This document shows, in pieces, positions 44,233 to 53,444 of a stretch of DNA of 55,607 nucleotides. The translations under genes were made by a program, and so were the position numbers. The notes beneath the pieces were generated by a model, which searched no databases, was not told the DNA's origin, and saw only the letters and a program-made list of their open reading frames with translations. Each line of letters begins with the position of its first letter. Positions within the stretch are counted from its first letter, which is position 1. The stretch comes from Actinoplanes sp. TFC3 (lineage in GTDB: Bacteria; Actinomycetota; Actinomycetes; Mycobacteriales; Micromonosporaceae), in the NCBI RefSeq assembly GCF_001553785.1, contig NZ_LOJP01000001.1, forward strand, positions 4,580,337 to 4,635,943, given 5' to 3'.

Positions 44233-44725
44233 GAAGACCGGCCAGCTCGGTGGCGATCTCCTCGGGCGGGCGGCCATCGGTGTGCACGGTATGGGTGGCC
44301 ACCGACGTGTACAGCGGGCGGCGCTCCTCCATCAGGTACTTGAGCGTCGCCCGCGGGTTCACGCTCAGCAACGGCCGGCCGGCGCCCAGCCCCACGCGCT
44401 TGACGGCGTCGGGCAACTCCACGGACAGGAACACGATGGTGTGCGGGTGCAGCGCTTCCCTCGTATCCGAGTCGAGAATTGCTCCTCCGCCCAGCGCAAG
44501 AACCCCATCGAAGGACGTGAGCGCCTCGGCGATGGTCTCGCGCTCCAGCGCGCGGAAGGTTTGCTCGCCGTCGTCGAAGAAGATCTCCGGGATCGGCTTG
44601 CCGGCGCGCTGCGCGATGAGGTGGTCGGTGTCGGCGAACGGCACGCCGAGCAGCTCGGCGACCGCCTTGCCGACGGTGGTCTTCCCGGCGCCGGGCGGGC
44701 CCACCAGCACTGCCGCGGGCGCCAT
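44219..44725 (-). CDS. aroK: Shikimate kinase
   Basis: The 168-residue kinase has the P-loop VLVGPPGAGKTTVGKAVAE (about 6-24), shikimate-binding DTDHLIAQRAGKPI, the LALGGGAI turn and a lid Arg in GAGRPLL. The ATG at 44725 overlaps the aroC stop by one base. Its end overlaps the convergent plus-strand RHH/Clp-N gene by 14 bases, so it is cut off from aroB. Confidence 0.96.
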   Translation of the reverse strand: MAPAAVLVGPPGAGKTTVGKAVAELLGVPFADTDHLIAQRAGKPIPEIFFDDGEQTFRALERETIAEALTSFDGVLALGGGAILDSDTREALHPHTIVFLSVELPDAVKRVGLGAGRPLLSVNPRATLKYLMEERRPLYTSVATHTVHTDGRPPEEIATELAGLLKVG

Positions 44726-45903
44726 CAGCGGATCAGCAGGCTGTCGAGGTAACCGGCCAGGTTGCGCTGGATCTCGCCCACCGAGTCGCCGCCGAACTTC
44801 TCGGTCGCCGCCTCCGCCAGCACCAGCGCCACCATCGCCTCGGCCACCACCGCACCGGCGGCCACTGCTGCCACGTCCGACCGCTGGTTGATCGCGGTGG
44901 CTGCCTCGCCTGTGGTCACGTCGATGGTCTGCAACGCCCGGTTCAGCGACGAAATCGGCTTGAGCGCGGCACGTACCCGCAGACTCTCGCCGTTGGTGAT
45001 GCCACCCTCCAGCCCGCCGGCGCGATCGGTCACCCGCCGCACCCCCACGGGCCCCGGCACGATCTCGTCGTGCGCCACCGAACCCCGCGAGCGGGCCTGG
45101 GTGAACCCGTCGCCGATCTCCACGCCCTTCACCGATTGGATGGACATCAGGGCGGCGGCCAGCCGGGCGTCCAGCTTGCGGTCCCACTGCACATGAGAGC
45201 CCAGACCGGGAGGTACAGAGTAAGCGAGCACCTCCACGATGCCCCCGAGCGTGTCCGCGTCCTTCTTGGCCGCGTCGACCTCGGCCACCATCCGCGCACT
45301 GGCCTCGGGATCGAGGCAGCGAACCGGGTCGGCGTCGATCCGCTCGGCGTCCTCGGGCGTGGGCACCAGGCCGGACTTGACGCTCACCGACCCCATCTCG
45401 ATGACGTGCGACACGATGTCGATGCCCAGCGCCTGCTTGACCAGGGCCTTGGCCACCACCCCAGCAGCGACGCGGGCGGCGGTCTCCCGGGCACTGGCGC
45501 GCTCAAGGATGGGACGGGCATCGGTGTGGCCGTACTTCTGCATGCCGGCCAGGTCGGCGTGCCCGGGCCGCGGCCGAGTCAGCGGGGCGTTGCGGGCCTG
45601 AGCGGCCAGCTCGGCGGCATCCACCGGATCGGCGGACATCACGGTCTCCCACTTGGGCCACTCCGAGTTGCCCACCCGGACGGCCACCGGGCTGCCCAGC
45701 GTCACCCCGTGCCGGACGCCGCCGATGATCTCGACAACATCCTGCTCGAACTTCATCCGCGCACCCCGGCCATACCCCAGCCGTCGGCGCGCAAGATCCC
45801 GCCCGATGTCCTCGCTCGTCACTCGCACCCCGGCGGGCACGCCCTCCAGCAGGGCGACGAGCGCCGGTCCATGGGATTCACCTGCGGTAAGCCAGCGCAA
45901 CAC
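44725..45903 (-). CDS. aroC: Chorismate synthase
   Basis: The 392-residue enzyme makes chorismate from EPSP and needs reduced FMN. It shows LTAGESHGPALVALLEGVPA at the start, ARRRLGYGRGARMKFEQD and PRPGHADLAGMQKY, and EGGITNGESLRVRAALKPIS near the end. GTG start at 45903 with no ribosome-binding site; CAGACT lies 7 bases before it, so the mRNA may be leaderless. Confidence 0.97.
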   Translation of the reverse strand: MLRWLTAGESHGPALVALLEGVPAGVRVTSEDIGRDLARRRLGYGRGARMKFEQDVVEIIGGVRHGVTLGSPVAVRVGNSEWPKWETVMSADPVDAAELAAQARNAPLTRPRPGHADLAGMQKYGHTDARPILERASARETAARVAAGVVAKALVKQALGIDIVSHVIEMGSVSVKSGLVPTPEDAERIDADPVRCLDPEASARMVAEVDAAKKDADTLGGIVEVLAYSVPPGLGSHVQWDRKLDARLAAALMSIQSVKGVEIGDGFTQARSRGSVAHDEIVPGPVGVRRVTDRAGGLEGGITNGESLRVRAALKPISSLNRALQTIDVTTGEAATAINQRSDVAAVAAGAVVAEAMVALVLAEAATEKFGGDSVGEIQRNLAGYLDSLLIR

Positions 45904-45910
45904 GGATCAC

Positions 45911-45916
45911 AGTCTG
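45911..45916 (-). promoter_or_regulatory. Possible -10 element of aroC (leaderless)
   Basis: CAGACT on the minus strand lies 7 bases before the aroC GTG. The -35 region is weak; a TTGACC at 45971-45976 is too far upstream to pair with it. Confidence 0.35.
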
Positions 45917-46067
45917 GCACGTACGGCTCCTGGCTCGCCGGCCCCCCACCGCCATCCCGCTGAGCGGACAGGTCAACCCACCGGCAAGCCATCCGGCCCC
46001 CTCACATACCCGAACCGTCCGATCGACCCGGCCCGGTCGATCTCGTCCCCACCGCAAACGTCAGAGG

Positions 46068-46073
46068 TATGGT
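46068..46073 (+). promoter_or_regulatory. -10 element of the MFS gene (leaderless)
   Basis: TATGGT lies 6 bases before the GTG at 46080, with no ribosome-binding site. No clear -35 element is present. Confidence 0.45.
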
Positions 46074-46079
46074 CCGCTC

Positions 46080-47297
46080 GTGTCTTCACGCCTTACCGTC
46101 CGGCCTGCCAGCACCGCGCTCATGGTCGTCATGCTCGGGTTCATCACGGGGATCGGGCCGTTGTCGCTCGACATGTACCTGCCCGCTTTCCCCGTTATCG
46201 CCCGGGACCTGCACGTCGAGGATGCCCAGGTCCAACTGTCCCTGACAACGTGCCTGATCGGCCTCGCCCTTGGCCAACTGGTCTGCGGACCGCTCAGCGA
46301 CCGGTGGGGCCGCCGCCGGCCGTTGCTGGCCGGCGTGGCGGCGTACGCCATCTTGTCGGTGCTGTGCGCCTTTGCCCCCAACGCCGGGCTGCTGGCAGCG
46401 GTGAGGCTGGCGCAGGGGTTCGCGGGTGGCGCCGGGGTGGTGGTGGCGCGGGCGATCGTGCGGGACCTCTACTCAGGTGTGGCGGCGGCCAAGTTCTTCT
46501 CACGGCTTTCTCTGATCTTCGGGTTGGCCCCGATCGCGGCGCCTTCGCTGGGTAGCGCTGTACTCAGGGTGACGGCGTGGCCGGGCATCTTTGTCACGCT
46601 GGGTGGGATCGCGTGCCTACTGTTTGTGTTGCTTGTGGTGAGGATGCCGGAGACGCTCGCACCGGAAAGGCGCTCTTCCGGGGGCCTCGCGGACATTGCC
46701 GGCGCCGCCAGGACGCTGTTCGCCGACCGAGTTTTCGTGGGGTATGCGCTCGCGCAGTCGTTCGCGTTCGCGGCGATGTTCGCCTACCTGTCCGGCTCAT
46801 CCTTTGTTCTGCAGGAGGGATACGGCATCTCGGCGACGGTGTTCAGCATCCTGTTCGGCGTCAACTCGTGCGCCCTGATCATCGCCAGCCAGACCAACAG
46901 TCCGCTGCTCGACCGTTTCACGCCGCGCGCGATCCTGGTGGTCACCCTCGCCGTGGAGGCGGCGGCCGGGGTGATCGTGCTGATCTCAGCGACCACCGGG
47001 GTGCTGGCCGGGCTGCTCATCGGCATGTTCATCCTGGTCGGCACCATCGGTCTGATGACGCCGAACTCAATGGCCCTGGCGCTGGATCTGCACCCGGAAC
47101 GAGCCGGCACCGCTGCCGCTCTGCTGGGCGGCATCCAGTCGGTGATCGCGGCTGCGGCGGCCCCGCTGGCCGGGCTGGGCGAGCCGGTCAAGGGAGTACC
47201 GATGGGCCTGGCCATCGCGGCTTTCGCAACGGTCGCGGTGGTCGCGGTCCTGACATTGACCCATCCGGTACGTCCACAGCCCGCCGGGCACCGCTAA
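46080..47297 (+). CDS. MFS drug efflux protein, Bcr/CflA type
   Basis: The 405-residue protein has 12 predicted membrane helices and the drug:proton antiporter signatures LDMYLPAFPVIARDL in helix 1, GPLSDRWGRRRPLL between helices 2 and 3, and RLAQGFAGGAGVVVARAIVRD in helix 4-5, typical of Bcr/CflA. It should export a small toxic compound; the substrate is unknown. It lies on the plus strand between aroE and aroC, and its TAA overlaps the aroE stop. Confidence 0.93.
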   Translation: MSSRLTVRPASTALMVVMLGFITGIGPLSLDMYLPAFPVIARDLHVEDAQVQLSLTTCLIGLALGQLVCGPLSDRWGRRRPLLAGVAAYAILSVLCAFAPNAGLLAAVRLAQGFAGGAGVVVARAIVRDLYSGVAAAKFFSRLSLIFGLAPIAAPSLGSAVLRVTAWPGIFVTLGGIACLLFVLLVVRMPETLAPERRSSGGLADIAGAARTLFADRVFVGYALAQSFAFAAMFAYLSGSSFVLQEGYGISATVFSILFGVNSCALIIASQTNSPLLDRFTPRAILVVTLAVEAAAGVIVLISATTGVLAGLLIGMFILVGTIGLMTPNSMALALDLHPERAGTAAALLGGIQSVIAAAAAPLAGLGEPVKGVPMGLAIAAFATVAVVAVLTLTHPVRPQPAGHR

Positions 47298-48139
47298 CGA
47301 ACGCTGGCCGCCGCCGTCAAAGCCTCGCGCATTGCCCGTTCGGGAGCCGGCACCACCCTGGTGAACTGCTCGAACTGCCCCAGCGCCTGAGCGAGCAACA
47401 GGTCCAGCCCCGAAACCACCCGCACCCCGTGCGCGGACGCCGCCTCGGCCAGCGGGGTGGGCCACGGATCGTAGATCGCGTCGAACAGCACGGTGCCCGC
47501 CCGCCACGGGATCCGGCTGACCAGGCTGTCGGCCGCGCCCTTGGGCACCGTGGAGATCACCGCGTCGGCCTCGAACGCGGCCGGGGCGTTCGTCCAGCTG
47601 ACCCCGGTGAGGGTGACACCGAGCGCCTCGGCCGCCGGGCGCAGTTCCTCGCTGGCTTCGGGGCGGCGGGTGACCACGGTGACCGCAGCCGCGTCGAGCT
47701 GGGCCGCCGCGGCGAGGGCAGCCCGAGCGGTGCCGCCGCCGCCGAGCACGGTGATCGCGGGCTCGACGGTCGACCGGCGTAGCCCGGCGTCGCGGAGCAC
47801 CCGGACCATGCCCGGAACGTCGGTGTTGTCGGCGTACCAGGAGCCGTCGTCACGACGTACCAGAGTATTGGCAGCACCCGTCGCCACCGCGACCGATGAT
47901 GCCTCCGCGGCCAGCGTCAGGGCCTTTTCCTTGAGCGGCATGGTCAGCGACAGGCCCGCCCACTCGGGGCCGAGACCCGCCACCAACTGCGGCAGCTCAG
48001 CCTCGGCGCACTCGATGGCCGTGTAACTCCAGCCGAAAAGCCCGGCCGCCGCGAAACCGGCGGCGTGGATGACCGGGGAGAGCGAATGCGCGATCGGCTT
48101 ACCGCAGACCGCCGCCTTGCGGCCGGAAGGTGTGGACAC
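47294..48139 (-). CDS. aroE: Shikimate dehydrogenase
   Basis: The 281-residue enzyme reduces dehydroshikimate with NADPH. It has GKPIAHSLSPVIHAAGF at the start, the catalytic Lys in SLTMPLKEKAL, ADNTDVPG and the dinucleotide loop VLGGGGTARAALAA. GTG start at 48139. A strong hairpin lies between it and mltG, so it may have its own promoter. Confidence 0.96.
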   Translation of the reverse strand: MSTPSGRKAAVCGKPIAHSLSPVIHAAGFAAAGLFGWSYTAIECAEAELPQLVAGLGPEWAGLSLTMPLKEKALTLAAEASSVAVATGAANTLVRRDDGSWYADNTDVPGMVRVLRDAGLRRSTVEPAITVLGGGGTARAALAAAAQLDAAAVTVVTRRPEASEELRPAAEALGVTLTGVSWTNAPAAFEADAVISTVPKGAADSLVSRIPWRAGTVLFDAIYDPWPTPLAEAASAHGVRVVSGLDLLLAQALGQFEQFTRVVPAPERAMREALTAAASVR

Positions 48140-48194
48140 GCCCCGACCTTAAAGCACAACGCTGCTGCAGGACGCGCCTCGCCCACAAGCAGGA

Positions 48195-48228
48195 CCGCCG
48201 GCCACCCGAAGATCCGGGTGGCCGGCGG
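48195..48228 (-). terminator. Hairpin terminator between mltG and aroE
   Basis: CCGCCGGCCACCCG and CGGGTGGCCGGCGG pair perfectly over 14 bases around a 6-base loop. TCCTGCTTG follows on the minus strand. It should end the alaS-ruvX-mltG transcript before aroE. Confidence 0.75.
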
Positions 48229-48247
48229 CGGCCGGATCATCGGCTTG

Positions 48248-49438
48248 TCAGCAGAGCGGGATGCCGTTCCTGCACGCCTTCTGGATGTTGGCGTCGTGCT
48301 CGGCGTTGGTGACCGCGAACGCCGAGTTGCCCGACTTGTCGATCGCCACGAAGAACAGCCAGTCACCGGTCGCCGGCTTAGCAGCGGCTTGCAGCGCCGC
48401 CTTACCCGGGTTGTCGATCGGACCGAGCGGGAGACCGACCTTGAGTTCCGTGGTGTACGGGTTCTTCGGGTCCTGCAACTCGGCGTCGGTCATTTTGCCG
48501 GAGTGCTTGGCGTCCTTGTTCTGCAGCTTCAGCCAGTAGTTCGTGGTGACGTCGAACTGCAGCGGCATCTTCTTCTTGTACGCGCGGTTGTAGGCGACAC
48601 GGGCCACCTTGGGCAGGTCTGCCGCGGTGCCGGATTCCGCCTGGGCCAGCGACGCGACGATCAGCGCCTCATAGGGAGAGACCGACAGGCTGCCCTCAAC
48701 TGTTTTGGTGAAGTCGATATCGGCCGTGGCGTCCAGGAACTTGGTCACCATGGTCCGCAGGATGTCCGCAGCCGTGGCTTTCGGCGGGAACTCGTAGGTG
48801 TCGGGGAACAAGAAGCCCTCAATCGTGCCCGACGCCTTCTTGCCGTCACGCCGGTTGAAGAAGAAGTCCGGAACACCGAGGTCGATCGGGTTTTTCGCCG
48901 CTGCCTCGAAGTCCTTGACCGGGATGCGGGTCTTCGCCGACAGCAGGGCGTAGATCTCCACCGTGGTCAGGCCCTCTTTGATCGTCACCCCGTTGACCAC
49001 GCGCGACTTGGGGTCGAGCAGCATCGTCACGGCCTCTTCGGCCGCCATCTGCTTCTTCAGGTTGTACGTGCCCGACTGGATGTTCTTGCCCTTGGGGTTC
49101 GCATCCGCGGCGTCGACGAAGGCCGCCGTGCTCTTCACCACATCGGAGTCGACCAGGGTGTTGCCGATGTCGGTGAGGCTGGCGTTCTCCGCGATGGAGA
49201 CCTGCACCGCCTCACCGCCCGCGCCGTCGTAGTCGGCCGCGGTGAAGAAGCCCTTCACTTTCTCGTAGCCCAGGTAGCCGCCGACGCCGAGCACGCCGAG
49301 CAGCACGAACGCCATGAGGAATGCGATTGCGGTCTTGCCCCCGCTCTTACCGCCGCCGCCCCCGTTGAAGCCGCGCCGGTGGCGAGGTTTGCCGCGCTCG
49401 GCCTGTTCGTCAAACGCCAGGTCCAGCTCGTCGATCAT
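48248..49438 (-). CDS. mltG: Endolytic murein transglycosylase MltG
   Basis: The 396-residue membrane protein has a Gly-rich cytoplasmic N-terminus (about 24-32), one membrane helix (TAIAFLMAFVLLGVLGVGGY, about 36-56) and an outer YceG domain with a LysM-like part. The catalytic Glu is in IVASLAQAESG, with TIEGFLFPDTYEF before it and LPLGPIDNPG after. It cuts nascent peptidoglycan strands and may set their length. Its start overlaps ruvX by 4 bases. Confidence 0.95.
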   Translation of the reverse strand: MIDELDLAFDEQAERGKPRHRRGFNGGGGGKSGGKTAIAFLMAFVLLGVLGVGGYLGYEKVKGFFTAADYDGAGGEAVQVSIAENASLTDIGNTLVDSDVVKSTAAFVDAADANPKGKNIQSGTYNLKKQMAAEEAVTMLLDPKSRVVNGVTIKEGLTTVEIYALLSAKTRIPVKDFEAAAKNPIDLGVPDFFFNRRDGKKASGTIEGFLFPDTYEFPPKATAADILRTMVTKFLDATADIDFTKTVEGSLSVSPYEALIVASLAQAESGTAADLPKVARVAYNRAYKKKMPLQFDVTTNYWLKLQNKDAKHSGKMTDAELQDPKNPYTTELKVGLPLGPIDNPGKAALQAAAKPATGDWLFFVAIDKSGNSAFAVTNAEHDANIQKACRNGIPLC

Positions 49439-49896
49439 GTCGTCCGCCTCCGCTGTGCGTCCAGCCAGCTCTGCAGAATCTCGACCGCGGCCGCCTGGTC
49501 GACGACCGCCCGCTGTCGTTTGCCCCTGACCCCCCGCTCGGCGAGCCGGCGACTGGCGACAACAGTCGACATCCGTTCGTCCGCCAGCACGATGGGTACG
49601 GGCCTGACCGCGTGTTCAAGCCGATCAGCGTACGCACGAATGTCGATGGCGGCATCCCCTTCGCGCCCGTTGAGGCGCACGGGAAGGCCAACGACGATCT
49701 GCACCACCTCGTGCTCCCCCACGAGGCGACCGAGCTCAGCTATGTCGCGGGGCACGGCGTCGGACGCCGCCCCCATGTCACGGGAGACCGTGACCAGGGG
49801 GGTGGCCAGGATCCCGTCGGGGTCACTGAGTGCGACCCCGACGCGCACCTTACCGACATCAACGCCCAGCCGCCTACCCCGCGGCAGTGCGTTCAT
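49435..49896 (-). CDS. ruvX: Putative pre-16S rRNA nuclease (RuvX/YqgF)
   Basis: The 153-residue RNase H-fold protein has RRLGVDVGKVRVGVALSD, VVGLPVRLNGREGD and VLADERMSTVVASRRL, and a final Asp-containing VVDQAAAVEILQ; the acidic residues form the active site. It trims the 5' end of pre-16S rRNA in E. coli. The ATG at 49896 has GGAAGGTGG at a good distance; GTG 49905 is too close to that site. It lies 18 bases after alaS. Confidence 0.94.
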   Translation of the reverse strand: MNALPRGRRLGVDVGKVRVGVALSDPDGILATPLVTVSRDMGAASDAVPRDIAELGRLVGEHEVVQIVVGLPVRLNGREGDAAIDIRAYADRLEHAVRPVPIVLADERMSTVVASRRLAERGVRGKRQRAVVDQAAAVEILQSWLDAQRRRTT

Positions 49897-49914
49897 CGCC
49901 GACACCCACCTTCC

Positions 49915-52595
<2,681 letters not shown>

Positions 52596-52599
<4 letters not shown>

Positions 52600-52901
52600 C
52601 GCTGATCCTCCTGGGCATGCCGCCCGTACGAACCGGGCTCCGCCTCCTCGCGCAGCTCGGCGAACTTGTCCTCGTAAAGCTCACCCGCGGCGAAGGCCTC
52701 GTGGATCTCCTGCTCCCGTTCGGCCATCCCTTCGCGGACGTCATCCACGAAGCTACGCAGCGACTCCATCAGACCGCCAGCGGATTCCGACAGCGAGGTG
52801 GCGATACCCGACGGCGTGAACTCGCTGGCCTTGCGGGTCAGCTTGCGAACGACAATGGCGCCGACAGCCAGGCCCACGCCCAGCCAGAGCAACCGCTTCA
52901 T
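52596..52901 (-). CDS. Small membrane protein (DUF6167-like)
   Basis: The 101-residue protein starts MKRLLWLGVGLAVGAIVVRK with one membrane helix, then an amphipathic, Glu-rich helical tail (DDVREGMAEREQEIHEAF). The function is unknown; similar small proteins stand before alaS in other actinomycetes. It overlaps alaS by 4 bases. Confidence 0.75.
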
Positions 52902-52917
52902 GCTCGATATCTCCTGG

Positions 52918-53373
52918 TCAGTTGGCGCGGGCGGACTTGCGGCGCCGCTTGAGAGTGGCACGGACCTCACGCTCGTCCTCGGCGTGCCGGCGAGCCGCGG
53001 CGGCCTTGCGCAGGCCGTAGCCGAACGAGGCCACCTTGACCAGCGGGTTCGCGGCGGCGGCGGACACCACCGTGGCCAGGTTGGCGACATTGGCGGTGAC
53101 GTTCTGGGCGTGCTCGGTCATCGTGTCGACCTTGGCGAGCTGCACGTTCAGACCGTCCAGTGTGACCTGCGACTGCCCGAGCACCACGTTGACGTTCTGC
53201 ACTGTTCCGGTTACTTCGGCCAGCAGCGGACCGGTCCGGTCGTTCAGGTCATTGATGGCCTGCGTGGCCGCGTCCACGGTGCGCCGCAGCCGCAAGATCG
53301 GCACGGCAAGTACAAACACAAGCATCAAGAACGCGCCCGCCGCGATCAGGCCTGCGATTTCCCCGGCGTCCAT
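52918..53373 (-). CDS. DUF948 domain membrane protein
   Basis: The 151-residue protein has one N-terminal membrane helix (GLIAAGAFLMLVFVLAVPIL) and a long helix predicted to form a coiled coil (TVDAATQAINDLNDRTGPLL onwards), ending in a basic tail (TLKRRRKSARAN). The function is unknown. It precedes the DUF6167-like gene by 16 bases. The pair is likely co-transcribed with alaS and may form an envelope complex. Confidence 0.82.
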   Translation of the reverse strand: MDAGEIAGLIAAGAFLMLVFVLAVPILRLRRTVDAATQAINDLNDRTGPLLAEVTGTVQNVNVVLGQSQVTLDGLNVQLAKVDTMTEHAQNVTANVANLATVVSAAAANPLVKVASFGYGLRKAAAARRHAEDEREVRATLKRRRKSARAN

Positions 53374-53444
53374 TACACGCGTCTCCTCTACCGACGGACC
53401 TCAGTTCAACGTGCAGACCCTACCGTCCGTCACCGGAGTCCGCG

